Assembly (NCBI RefSeq): GCF_016545825.1
Contig: NC_052612.1
Location: forward strand, 8,246,001 to 8,310,000
Length of the DNA: 64,000 bases
Source: Eucalyptus grandis
Taxonomy: Eukaryota; Streptophyta; Magnoliopsida; Myrtales; Myrtaceae
Direction: 5' to 3'
Shown here: positions 1-10,381 of the stretch, one piece after another
Layout of the letters: each line of letters begins with the position of its first letter
Position numbering within the stretch: position 1 is the stretch's first letter
The notes under the pieces: model-generated
Database searches by the model: none
The model's input: only the letters and a program-made list of their open reading frames with translations
What the model was told of the DNA's origin: nothing
Translations under genes and position numbers: made by a program

Positions 1-458
1 GTCCTCAAGAGTGCTGAGGTCGTCGAGGATATCACTTCCGGCGAAAGTTAGTAACACAACTTGGTTTACCGTTAACATGGCAATCAATAGCATTGCAACA
101 CAATGGCGACACAATAAACTGGCGACTCCTCGAATGTGAGGCCACTGTTTGTGTCTTTTATATAGGCAACCGGGAGAAGACAGTGAAGCACAAGATCGAG
201 GCCCTGGACAATGAGAACTTCACCTACTGCTACTCGATCACCATGGCCGACGCGCTGGGCATCACCTTGGAGAAGATCACCTACGAGGTGAAGGTCACCG
301 CGTCGCCCGAGGGAGGCTCGGTGTGCAAGAACACGAGCAGGTACTTCACCCAGAACGATGCAGACATCACCGAGGAGAAGATCATGTTTGTGAAGGAGAA
401 GGCGATTGAGTTGTTCCAGGCCATCGAGGCTTATCTGGTGGCAAACCCTCATGACTAG
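1..458 (+). CDS. PR-10/Bet v 1-like protein, 5'-partial (copy 1)
   Basis: Exon 1 tail is 1-46, a GT-AG intron is 47-165, and exon 2 is 166-458 with the stop at 456-458. The joined reading frame continues VLKSAEVVED..TSGES into NREKTVKHK and then NFTYCYSI, PEGGSVCKN and IEAYLVANPHD. This is the C-terminal two thirds of the Bet v 1 fold: the beta-hairpin region and the long C-terminal helix. PR-10 proteins are small cytosolic ligand-binding or defence-related proteins whose exact ligands vary. The phase-1 intron is where PR-10 genes normally carry it, although the junction codon is Ser here and Gly in copy 2. The Gly-rich loop expected just before the intron is absent. The start codon lies before the window, so intactness cannot be judged. 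Confidence 0.85.
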
Positions 459-2180
459 CGAGTCACTGGGTGGTTTTACTTCAGGGAGTTGGCGCCAAGT
501 TGTGGTTTTGTTTCGGGAAGCCGCTGCATTGGTTTAGTGTGGTTCTATTTCAGGAAATTGTAGGTTTGTTTCAGGAAGTTGCTTCAGTGGTTTTGTGTGG
601 TTTTATTTCAGAAAGTTGCTGCAGTGGTTTTGTGTGGTTTTATTTTATTTTACTTTGAGGAGTGGTTTTGGATATTGTGAGCAGGGAAGCAGCAGGGCCC
701 CGTGTAATGAGGCGCTGTTGCTAGTGCAATCTACGGCACTATATACTAAAGTTTCATTCGATTTAACTTTCTATTGTGTCGGCCTTCTTCTACTTCTTTT
801 ACTTCACAACTCACTTTCGAGATGCCATAGTGTGGCTCCATTTGAGTTTTCATGATATACATATAGCTTTACTAATTCAATCAATCAAACCACCGGGAGG
901 AGCAGGAGGAATTGTTGTTCATATTACCTCAAATTTGAGCCCACGAATAAAATCCGCCCCTAGATGAATTGAAAAGAAACTAGATTGATAAGAGAAAAGC
1001 TCGAAAGCTAAACTTTATTATATACATTTATTTAGGGCTTAAGGTTTGTAGGGATTTCGGGATGTAAGAATGAAAATCCACAATGCATAGACCTCCATCT
1101 TGATTTTCAGAACAGCCTTTGTTGAGTAAACGTATTAGACCTTACAAACTATTCGCATCTTTTCTTTTCATAGGACTCCGGCTGCAGGGAACTAATGAAG
1201 CCTAATTACCGAACTACCCCTCACATCTTTTTGCTAAAATTATATATAGCATAGCATCGACAAGAATCAGGACTTGTTTACTTATTGACGGAAGCTCCAT
1301 ACCCACAAGTAGCACCCAAAATCACCTAATTTGAAAAATCGTGCATTGACCGCATCGAGTGAAGCCGATGATAATAACTCTTTGGAGGCTTCTGCCGATC
1401 TTTAAAGATGCTACTTTGGTGAATGATTCGAAACAACACAAGATGGAATCTCGGTGGATCGTGATGGTATGCATCTAAGGGCTTGAGATTTTATACTATA
1501 CGATGAAGATTGTAAGAAATCGGTAAAGCTCAAGCAAGAATTTGCTGAGGAAATGCTCCTGGATAGAAGTCAAGTCAATATATGAAAGGGAAATGGAATA
1601 GCTTTTGGTATCTGTCTAGGAACGTGCCACTTTGATTTATATTATCTTATCAAATGGATGTTTTTATTTTATGCACCAAATCCATGATGATTGGAATAAA
1701 AATTAAAAAAAAAAATTATTTCTGAATAAAAATATTGTATAGTTACCAAACTATTTATGAACAGGGTCCATGATTTACCTTTATTCCTTACATCTTGTCC
1801 TTTCTAAGCCCTAACCAGGGATTGACCAGTGGGCAAAAGAATCCCATCTAAAGAGCTGTTTAAATTCATGCGTTACCCAAATGCACTAAAAATTTTCTGA
1901 AAGAGTGGCTTTACTAGCAGACTATGGGAAATACAAATGTGCCAAGATGCACGACTTGGAATGCCTAGTAATTTTACAGCAAGTATTGTAGGTGCACCGT
2001 GATGATTCTTCAATAAAGAGTCCTCAATAGATAAAAGAGACTTTTGTAACAATCAAATCGCGTAGTTCCTCAATGTTCTGTCTGCACCAGAAATAACAAA
2101 CGCGGGTCTCTGTAAGACCCAAAACATACACCCCTTTGAGATCTTCTCCTCCGCTATCAATGCATCTGCTATCAAGATAG

Positions 2181-2667
2181 TGTCATGGGCCTAAAGAGAG
2201 TCGACCTAAGAGGTTCCCCAAAGTCGACCCCGACTTGCCTATGGACCTCCTGCTTTCACTCGGATTCCCACCGAGGCTTCTCCCCGAAGTTTCCAAGGGT
2301 GAGCAACACTGTCATTTTGCCTGATTTCAGAAGTTTCCTTTCATTAATGTCGGTAGACAGTAGTTGAATATTTATGTCGGTAGTTGAGGCGGTGCAATCT
2401 CGCCCGCCAGATGAAAAGTAGATTAATGGATGTAATCCGAGGCCCTCAACTATAAAAAGAGTGTCATCCTTCAGTTGTAATCAATTCATTCCATTTAAGA
2501 AATATCAAAGCTTTCATTTCCTTTCAGAGCTCCTCTCTCTAACTTTCTCTCTCAATGATTCGGATAAGTGAGTGGGTAAGCGTTCGATCAAGCAAGGCTT
2601 GGCTTGGGTGATCCAAAGTTGCCCGAGTCGCCGCACAGTCACAATCCCAATCGATCGGCCCATGACA
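2181..2667 (+). mobile_element. Solo LTR with empty site in the paralogous unit
   Basis: The insert begins TGTCATGGGCC and ends GGCCCATGACA, so it has TG..CA termini and 11-bp inverted ends. It is flanked by ATAG on both sides (2177-2180 and 2668-2671). The paralogous unit reads through with a single ATAG at 7467-7470, which is the empty site. An internal TATA-like 'actataaaaag' near 2450 followed by a TC-rich tract fits a promoter-bearing LTR. No internal domain is present, so it is a solo LTR. The 4-bp duplication is one base shorter than the usual 5; the family is not identified. Confidence 0.8.
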
Positions 2668-2727
2668 ATAGACTGCAGGGTGCTCCATGGACAGTGTACG
2701 GCTTGTTGAGTGCATTTTGTTACCATC

Positions 2728-2791
2728 AACTTAGCAAACAGAAATTTTGCTCCAAAAAAAAAAAAAAAAACAAAACTTAGCAAACAGAAAT
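2728..2791 (+). mobile_element. Minute poly(A) retro-insertion with 18-bp target duplication
   Basis: An 18-bp direct repeat (2728-2745 and 2774-2791, containing ttagcaaacagaaat) flanks only 28 bp: tttgctcc followed by an A-rich run and caa. This is the signature of target-primed reverse transcription of a template truncated almost to its tail. Confidence 0.6.
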
Positions 2792-2995
2792 GAATCTTTC
2801 AACTTGGTGTAAAGCTCAGCGCACAGATTACCGTTTATGGCTAAAATCAAGCACTCATCATTCGGCCGAATAGGAATAGGAGGAAAAGATTCTCTGAACG
2901 CGGGCCCCACTTTATTTCTGTCTTTCTGAGGCTTTCTCTAGAGGGTTTGATTTCTCTTGTGCGGCTCCTGCCTATCAAACATGCACATCACGTGC

Positions 2996-3016
2996 TCTCT
3001 CTCTCTCTCTCTCTCA
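2996..3016. repeat. (CT)n microsatellite
   Basis: About ten CT dinucleotides. The paralogous tract at 32519-32560 is about twice as long. Confidence 0.9.
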
Positions 3017-3135
3017 ATTATGAGAATTAAAGAGGAAATTGCCAAAAATAAAGGCGCTAAGCTTATAGCACTTGTGTCAATTTATCTGGTGTATGATTCA
3101 AGAAATTTACATTGCATATAAATAAATCAAAACGG

Positions 3136-3190
3136 ATTGAATGACTTTTTTTTTTTTTTTTTTTTTTTTTTGAGTCGGTAATTGAATGAC
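3136..3190 (-). mobile_element. Second minute poly(A) insertion, reverse orientation
   Basis: The direct repeat attgaatgac (3136-3145 and 3181-3190) flanks a run of about 26 T plus 'gagtcggta'. Read on the minus strand this is taccgactc followed by poly(A). The paralogous R1 copy near 32699-32715 lacks the insert. Confidence 0.55.
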
Positions 3191-3600
3191 TTAATTTAAG
3201 TAAAACTATTTATGATTGGATTCAAACCACCCATTTGACGGGCCTAATTACACCAAAGTCCAAAGTGGAGGAGTCCCACGAATAAAACCCATGGTGGGGG
3301 AAAATTGCTTCATCGTGCAGCCTAAAGGAATGAGCATTATGCTGGCAAATATTTTAGATATATGAGACGCCATTGGATGCTTTTCAATAAGTCCTAACTT
3401 TCACGCGGTCAAATAAATGATAATAGATTCGCACTTTTCTCGACCAACAAACAAATATTTCTCGAAAGACCAAAAAACTTGTCTATGTATATATATTATG
3501 AGAATATTCCCATCAAGAAAATTTCTAATTCCAATAAGAAAGTCCTCTAATTTGGTCAAGTCTTGTATATCAGTTCAGACTTGAGACATTAATTTAAGAG

Positions 3601-4150
3601 ATGCATGGTACTTTTTACATCGCTCCTCATTCATCCCCGGTGTCCTTTCATTGTGTCGGGGCTGAGGGTCGTTCGTCTTTGTTGATTTGAAGGAGCCCGG
3701 GAATGGCGGTTTTTGCTTTTGTGGAATTTGGGGGCGGTGTCTACAGTTTTTTGTGCGACGTAGGTTGATTGAAAAGTGGGCCCCACTTATTTCTCCTTTT
3801 GCGCACTTTCTTGAAAGAGGCGAGCGTGTTTCGTCTTTTTAACTACAGGGGATCGGGGATACTGGTCATGGAATTTAGGGCAGAGCTTTTGTGAGATTGG
3901 CCCTTTTTTTTTTTTTAATATTGGTTGATTAATGAAATTTCACGTTTACCGGGAAAATTGACTTGCAAATCATAACATGGGTATTCATTACGGAACTGAA
4001 CATCAACATGATTATGCAAAAGAACCGAGAAAAGTTGCCTCTGAAGGGGTTCCCAACAAAGTAAAGGATAAGGATAGAGGATTCGCAAATCACCAAATTG
4101 GAAATTCTAGGCAGTATTCATTACAAAACCATCAACATGATTAAATATTT
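3601..4150. other. Intergenic, nothing recognised
   Basis: No reading frame, repeat pair or terminal-repeat structure recognised. A T-run lies at 3905-3918. Confidence 0.5.
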
Positions 4151-4288
4151 TCGTTGCTTCTGTCCTTCCACCACCTTTGTTTTGTGTCGGTTCTTTACTT
4201 CTCTACTTTTTCCCATTTTTTCGTTGCTTCTGTCCTTCCACCACTTTTGTTTTGTGTCGGTTCTTTACTTCTCTACTTTTTCCCACTC
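4151..4288 (+). repeat. 70-bp tandem duplication
   Basis: Two nearly identical units start at 4151 and 4221, both beginning tcgttgcttctgtccttcca and ending ctactttttcccac or -att. This creates the repetitive short frames seen here; they are not coding. Confidence 0.85.
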
Positions 4289-4751
4289 GTATCACCCCAC
4301 CCTCAGAAGTTACTGATCTATGGACACACCGATACAAAGTGTTCAGTCTCTACACAGTATTTCGAAGTGATATTTTCTTTTGCATACACGTGCACTAGAA
4401 AAGTAACCGTAGTTCTTCCCCTCAACGAGAAACAGTTTTGCGGTTTATTTGCTTTTTGAGTCGAGTATTTTCCAAATGCATTTCCCTATCAAGTTGCTCA
4501 GGTTGTTTCCTTTTTCACATTTGCTTTACTTTTTTTCAATTTATTATAATTATTGACTTCACCGTAAAGGTATCAGATTTTATATTAAACTCGCAAGGAT
4601 CAATCCCAAAGCATTAAAATAGGTCTTCTATCTAATTTAATAACAAGAAATTGCACTGTCATAAGTTTTGGTCGTTACGTGTCGGTTTGAGGATAGCGGC
4701 CAACTTGAAAGGAAGTTTAGACTACAAGGGCTGCAAATGGAGGGTTGGCGT
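4289..4751. other. Intergenic, nothing recognised
   Basis: AT-rich single-copy-looking sequence. No gene or repeat structure seen. Confidence 0.5.
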
Positions 4752-5042
4752 GGACACCTTTTTTTGTGCTGATTGATGGACCCACCTCCTGGTACGGAAA
4801 GCTTGAAAGAGCTTCCCAAACATCGAAAGGCGCCGGAAAATTGACTGGAACTGAGATTCGAGCATATAAATAACTTCGAGTTCACACTCACTGGATAACA
4901 CACTCCCCTACCCTCTATCGCCTCTCTCTCTTCCCCTGAGGAATCCCAAATCCAGCCAATATTTTCTCCAATCGAATGCGCCTTTCGATGTTTGGAAAGC
5001 TCCGCTTTAGCTTTCTATCAATCAGCATCAAAAAGGTGTCCC
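4752..5042. mobile_element. Foldback MITE with long terminal inverted repeats (MULE-like family)
   Basis: The left arm (4752-4832) begins GGACACC and contains gctgattgatgg, gaaagct and cccaaacatcgaaaggcgc. The right arm (about 4960-5042) is its reverse complement, lacking about 18 bp. The same terminal repeat begins the PPR-fragment block at 14172 and, truncated, ends the block at 20475. I could not find a clean target duplication, so the superfamily assignment is tentative. The element ends about 80 bp before the TATA box of the downstream PR-10 gene. Confidence 0.6.
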
Positions 5043-5121
5043 CACACCCCCACTATGGCAAATTTAGGTTTTAACTGATGTCGACCGCTACAGGAACGTC
5101 TCTCCATCTCTGTCTCCCTGC

Positions 5122-5128
5122 ATATATA
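5122..5128 (+). promoter_or_regulatory. TATA box of PR-10 copy 2
   Basis: The motif 'atatata' in catatataag lies 78-84 bp before the ATG at 5206. Transcription would start about 30 bp downstream, giving a 5' leader of about 50 nt. Confidence 0.55.
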
Positions 5129-5205
5129 AGAAGAACCCAAGATCCCAACTTCAGTAGAACCCTTCCTTCTGATCATTTCAAAAAATTCTATTCGGATAGA
5201 GAATC

Positions 5206-5780
5206 ATGGGAGTGTTCAGCTGCAGCACCATGATAGCATCCTCCATCCCGGCAGCCAAGGCGTTTGAGGCCATTGTCAATGCCAACAACCTCATCTCCGG
5301 GGTCCTCATGCCAGTCCTCAAGAGCGCTGAGTTCGTCGAGGAGTTCACTTCCATCGAAGGTTAGTAACACAAAGTGGTTGCCGTTAACCTCGCAATGTCT
5401 TGAGTCAATAAGATTGCAACACGGTGGTGGCACAGTAAACTGGCAACTCCTGCGAATGTGAGGTCACTGTTTGTTCCTTTTATATAGGCAACCGAGACAG
5501 GACAGTGAAGCACAAGGTCGAGGCCCTGGACAATGAGAACTTCACCTACTGCTACTCGATCACTGAGGGCGATGCGCTGGGCACCACCTTCGAGATGATC
5601 ACCTACGAGGCGAAGATCACCATGTCACCCGAGGGAGGCTCGGTGTGCAAGAACACAATCAAGTACTTCGCCAAGAACGACGTGGACATCACCGAGGAGA
5701 AGATCATGGCAGTGAAGGAGAAGGCGTCCGCATTGTCCAGGGCCATCGAGGCTTATCTGGTGGCGAACCCTCATGTCTAG
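5206..5780 (+). CDS. PR-10/Bet v 1-like protein (copy 2), apparently intact
   Basis: Exon 1 is 5206-5359, a phase-1 GT-AG intron is 5360-5487, and exon 2 is 5488-5780, giving 148 residues. The protein starts MGVFSCSTMIASSIPAAKAF, the canonical PR-10 N-terminus. It continues through VLKSAEFVEEF and SIEG-NRDRTVKHKVEALDNE into NFTYCYSITEGD, PEGGSVCKN and a C-terminal helix ending AIEAYLVANPHV. The usual family length is 155-160 residues. The deficit falls where the Gly-rich loop (GxGGxGT) normally precedes the intron, so that ligand-pocket loop is missing. The start is supported by the TATA box upstream and by the same 'gaatcATGGGAGTGTTCA' context in the third copy at 27014. PR-10 proteins act in the cytosol in stress and pollen tissue; any specific role here is unknown. 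Confidence 0.88.
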
Positions 5781-7545
5781 GGTGTCACCTTAATGGTTTT
5801 ATTTCAGGAAGTTGGTACAGTGTTTTCTTTTTTTTTGGTCTGATGGTGCAGTGGTTTGTGTAGTTTTATTATCCGGAAGTTGGTGCAGTTGTTTTGGGGT
5901 TTTTATTTTACTCTTATTTGAGCGATGGTTGTGGATATTGTGAGCGGGGAAGGGCTATATGTCTTCGTGTTATTACCCAGCAAATAAGGCGCTATCGCCA
6001 GCCCGGTATGTCACTATGGACTAAAGTTTCATTGGATGTCGTATTTCCATTGTGTCGGCCCGGTCTTCTTCCATTCCTCTGCTTTACAACTCGCTTTCGA
6101 GATGCAATCAACGACCCAACGATGATTGACGAGGTATGGAGCAGTGTGGTTTGGCTCCATTTGAGTTTCATGAGATACATATAACTTTACTAATTCAATC
6201 AATCAAACCACCAGGAGGAGGAGGGGGAGGAATTATTGTTAAAAAATGTCTCGAGTTTGGGCCCACGAGCAAAATCTACACCTAAATGAATTGAAAGGGA
6301 ACCCGATTGATAAGAGAAAAGCTCGAAAGTTGAATTTTATTATTTATATTTATTTAGGGCTTAAGGTTTTATAGGGATTTTATAGATGTATGAATGAAAA
6401 TCCACAATGCATAGACCTCCATCTTGATTTTCAGAGCAGCCTTAGTTAAGGAGATGTATGAGACCTTCCAGACTATTCACATCTTTTATTTCCATAGGAC
6501 TTCGGCTTCAGGGAACTAATAAAGCCTAATTACCGAACCACCCCTCACCAACATCGACAAGAATCAGGACTTACTTTACTCATTGATGGAAGTTCCAAGT
6601 AGCGCCCAAATCACCTAATTTGAAAAATTGTGCATTAATCGCATTGAGTAAAATTAGTGATAATAACTCTTCCTAGGGCCTCTGCCGATCTTTAAAGATG
6701 CTAATTTCACGAACAGATCAATACGACATGAGACGGAATCTCAGTGGATTGTGGCGCTGTGCATCTAAGGGCTTGAGATTTTCTACTGTACTATAAGACT
6801 GTAAGAAATCATTGAAGCTCAAGCAAGAATTTGCTGAGGAACTGCTCCTGGATAGAAGTCAAGTCGATATATGAAAGGGAAATGGAATAACTTTTGGTAT
6901 CTGTCTAGGAAGTGCCGCTTTGATTCACATTATCTTATTATATAGAAGTTTTTATTTTATGCACCAGGTCCATGATGATTGGAATAAAATTAAAAAAAAA
7001 AATTATTTCTGAACAAAAATCTTGTATAGTTACCGAACTATTTATGAACAAGGTCCATGACTTACCTTTATTCCTTACATCTTGTCCTCTCTAAAGCCCA
7101 AACCAGGGATTGACCAGTGGGCAAAAGAATCCCATCTCAAGAGCCGTTTAAATTCATGTTTTCCCTAGAATGCGCTAAAATTTTCTGACAGAGTGGCTTT
7201 ACCAGTAGACCATGGGAAATAAAAAAAATGTGCCCAAATACACGACTTGGAATGCGCTAAAATTTTGCACCAAGTATTGTAGGTGCACCATGATGATTCC
7301 TCCATAACGAGTCCTCAATAGATAAAGAGACTTTTGCAGATATTGAATCACGTAGTTCCTCAATGTTGTGTCCAAACCAGAAATAACAAATGCCAGTCTC
7401 TTTAAGAGCCAAAACATACAGGCCTTTGAGATCTTCTTCTCCATTATCGATAAATCTGCTGACAAGATAGACTGCAGGATGCTCCAAGGACAGTGTACAG
7501 CTTGCTGAGTGCGTTTTGCTACCATCAACTTACCAAAAAACAATA
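5206..7545 (+). repeat. Tandem segmental duplication, unit copy 2
   Basis: Paralogous to 1-2730 throughout. After the PR-10 stop at 5780 the 3' flank carries no gene. The homology ends at 'ccatcaactta' (about 7538), where the unit abuts the WDR43-like fragment. Confidence 0.85.
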
Positions 7546-7546
7546 T

Positions 7547-9341
7547 ATCTTTCACCACCAACACAGGAAAGAACATACTTCCCATCATTACTGAAGATCA
7601 TAGAGCGAACAGCTCCTTACAATTCAGAGAATTCGATGGACTATAAATTAAGAGGAGCATAGGGGATGTATAAAACAGAAAATACAAGACTAATTAGAAA
7701 ACTAAGACTCACAGGATGGCCAGAAAACTTCTGTATCTTTCTGTGATCTGAGCAACTATATATCATTACTTGTGCAGATGCAGAAGCTAGTACACTTCCA
7801 TCTGCATAACACCAAGATAGAAGTCTCAGCAAATATTAAAAGCTACAACCTAGCACACTCTCAATTTCATACAGTCATGGAAGACTTACATACTTACATA
7901 GTATTTTACACTTTCCTATATAACTTCAGATCCGTTAGTCACTTCATTCTCATTAGATTCACCCTGGTTTCTATTTTGCTCCTCTAATTTCAAACGCTCA
8001 GAATGATTTCCGTCTACATGCATTTGGAGAAAGCCCATGTCAACTCTTAAGCTATGCATGCATTATGCATCCAGCTACTGTTACTTCCTTCAACCTCTTG
8101 TCCATGCAAGTGACTGTAGACTTGTGGAGACTCAGAAAATGTCTTTGTCTACACTGTTTCACCTGCTTACCATGTTCAGAACATATTCTTGCCACACACT
8201 TCTTCTTTCATACAATCTTTTAAAGATAATTGGACAGATGACTACCTTGTTATTCATGTAAAATCCCTTATAACCGATAACCAAACCAATATACATCAAC
8301 ATAATCTCCTAGTCACATTAGAAATACTTTTTCCTTGCCACATCCAGCAGCAAAATCCTAATGCTCCAAATTCTCGTTTCACTAGCACATATCAAGTAAG
8401 CACGCATTAGAAATAAAGGCTTGTGCCTAGTCATTTAATCGATTCTAGCCCAAAATTTGTTTTGCATCAGCACGATCCATGAACTTAATTAAGTACGTCA
8501 AATGCAGCCTTACCTCACTCAGTATAGGTTACCAACATTTCATTATTTTGCCCTGATCCATAGACAGGTTAACCAAGTTTGGGAGATATGAAGTACAGCT
8601 TTGAAATGTAAAACCTGAGCCACACGGACTGACCAAGTTTCTTAAATCAGTTGGCTTGATCTTGACATTAAATAGCTCCCAAGTTTCAACCCTATTTAAA
8701 ACACAAGCCACCCAGTCTAGCTCGATGTAAAGCTCATGCATCTAGTGGCCAAGTGATTGCTCGAAAGCTTAGATATGGTCATAACACATAGCTTTTCTGG
8801 AAAAAAACAGTAATGCAAAACTGTCCCTCAACTTCCATAAGAAATCACAACCCAACCTTTTTCCCCAAATCCAGCCACTTCATGCAGGTGTAATCAATCG
8901 AAAGGTGACCCTGTTCGGCCTCATAACCGCATCCGTCGGATCATTTGCCGCAATGTCCACAAACTCCGTCTGAATCTGCCCTTTCAAAGAGTCCCAAATC
9001 TAAAAAACAAAGAATCCAAAACAACAAAAGAAAAAAAAAAAAAAAGGTCCCGTTTAATTAAGCGAAGCTACTGTTGCTTACTGAGACGCAATGGGCGAGT
9101 AATAAGGCAAAGCGGCATTCATCGGAACAGAGAATGACCGTTAATTCGCGTCCGATTCCAGAATCAGACACCGTAAAAGCCAATACTTTCTTATCGAATC
9201 CGAAGAAAACTTGCCACAAACCGAAAGAACCGGGAAGCAGGCGAGGTTAACCTTAATCCGGCCATCGCCGGAGCTGATGGCGAAGAACTCCGACGAGGGG
9301 CCGAACGCCGTCAAGAGGTCTCTGATGTTCGGCGAGCCCAT
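7547..9341 (-). pseudogene. WDR43: WDR43/UTP5-like WD40 protein, pseudogene copy W1
   Basis: Four minus-strand exon pieces are recognisable. Exon 1 (9341-9252) encodes MGSPNIRDLLTAFGPSSEFF..SGDGRIK with a GT donor. Exon 2 starts at 8999 (IWDSLKGQIQTEFVDIAAN) and reaches the DYTCMKW region near 8870. A WD exon (7801-7713) encodes DGSVLASASAQVMIYS..HRKIQKFSGHP. The last piece, from about 7616 downward, encodes GAVRSMIFSNDGKYVLSCVGG. These match, in order, the N-terminal and a central WD repeat of the nucleolar small-subunit processome factor WDR43/UTP5. Exon 2 has lost one base near 8925, the acceptor of the last piece reads AA where copy W2 has AG, and the middle WD exons and the C-terminus are absent. 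It is therefore a dead fragment ending at the PR-10 duplication boundary. Confidence 0.7.
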
Positions 9342-10220
9342 AATTGATCATAAGATGAAACCATTGATTACGAGCTTTATATAGCATTGATACTAGTTCA
9401 TATGATCGAAGATGAAACCATAATTGATCATAAGGTGTTTCAAATTTTAGGATAGATGGAGAGTTAATTAGGAAATTTGGTTGATCAAGGACCCAATTGA
9501 AAACTCCCCCATCGGTCGGTCCATCGAGGCAGAGCAGGAGATGAACATTCGCGATCCCTGGAACTCGACAAAGATGAGGGCGATTGGTTTGACGTGAAGC
9601 ACTCCAGCGGTCCCCAGGCACCAATAGGAGTCAAGTCACGCTTCATCCCTTTGCACAAAGTGTCTAAAATTATTTGCTTTTGGAGTGAGTTCACCTCCTT
9701 CGATTCAAGCCAAAATAGGCAAAAACAAGAAAAAGAAAAGAGACCCAAATAAAGGAATTGAAAAATTAAACAGGCCATGGCTTTCGGAGTCTCCCTAGCT
9801 CCTCCGCCGGAGCTGTCGCTCCGAGCTCTCGAGATGTTTCATCTGGATCCACATTTGAAGTTCATACCCAACTCGTCCTTCGGCCTGTGCATCATTTTAT
9901 GGAGGACGAAAAGACGAAATCTCCATAAGGACTGTGTTTTTCTCAAACTATGCCTCTCGTTGGCATGACACAATCATTACATCGCTCACTTTCACGGTCA
10001 ATTTGTTTTAAGAAAAACTGTTTTCGAGAGATTATATTGCGATTTTCTGGTATTTGAATGATGGAAAATTATCAATCTAAGGAAAACGTTTTCCACGCAC
10101 TGAAAATAGCAAGTTTAATTGAGGGGAAAACAACTTCCCCTTCTGAAAAGAAGTAAATCACTTTACCTAATCCACCAGAGTGCATTTGTTTCATTGAAAC
10201 TTCATGATTAAATAAAATTC
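9342..10220. other. Intergenic with an unrecognised short frame
   Basis: A 63-codon plus-strand frame at 9777-9968 (MAFGVSLAPPPELSLRALEM) has a GC-rich, codon-like start but no family I recognise and no visible splice partner. On the minus strand 9485-9778 is open but equally unassignable. I do not call either as a gene. Confidence 0.3.
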
Positions 10221-10228
10221 CCTGGAAA

Positions 10229-10381
10229 TCATTTTCAAGGAAAAAAAGCTAATTTTCATTTATTTGATGGTTCAAGGAAAGAGATAAGGAAAGTGATTTC
10301 CTTCTTATCCAAAAGATATGTCATTTTCAAGGAAAAAAGCTAATTTTCATTTGTTTGATGGTTCAAGGAAAGAGATAAGAT
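10229..10381. repeat. Direct duplication of about 60 bp, about 90 bp apart
   Basis: 'tcattttcaaggaaaaa' followed by 'gctaattttcattt.tttgatggttcaagg' occurs near 10230 and again near 10321. It sits in a segment rich in ggaaaacgttttcc-like inverted motifs, probably an old TIR element; the boundaries are unclear. Confidence 0.65.

Larger units (their letters stand above)
1..2730 (+). repeat. Tandem segmental duplication, unit copy 1 (PR-10 gene plus 3' flank)
   Basis: The exon, the intron and about 2.2 kb of 3' flank align base by base with 5206-7545. Shared landmarks include the AAACCACC-GGAGGAG tract (about 890 and 6210), the 'aagctcgaaag' tract (about 1000 and 6320) and 'gactgcagg.tgctcca' (2670 and 7470). 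The offset is about 5.3 kb at the genes and shrinks downstream because a solo LTR lies in this copy. Apart from the PR-10 exons I see no gene between 459 and 2180; the short reading frames there are not conserved between the two copies. Confidence 0.85.
2930..3600. repeat. Dispersed repeat R1, copy 1
   Basis: Aligns in order with 32460-33065. Both contain a (CT)n run, 'caattatgag', 'cacttgtgtcaatttat', 'tgatagatt.-cacttttctcgac' and 'attcccatcaaga-atttctaat'. It contains no coding exon that I can recognise. Confidence 0.7.

Noticed and set aside
84..452. 122-codon minus-strand frame over PR-10 exon 2
   Set aside because: Antisense shadow of the PR-10 exon; it has no independent homology and crosses the intron boundary.
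9777..9968. Small gene MAFGVSLAPPPELS..
   Set aside because: Plausible-looking ATG, but only 63 codons, no family match and no neighbouring exon; kept only as a note.
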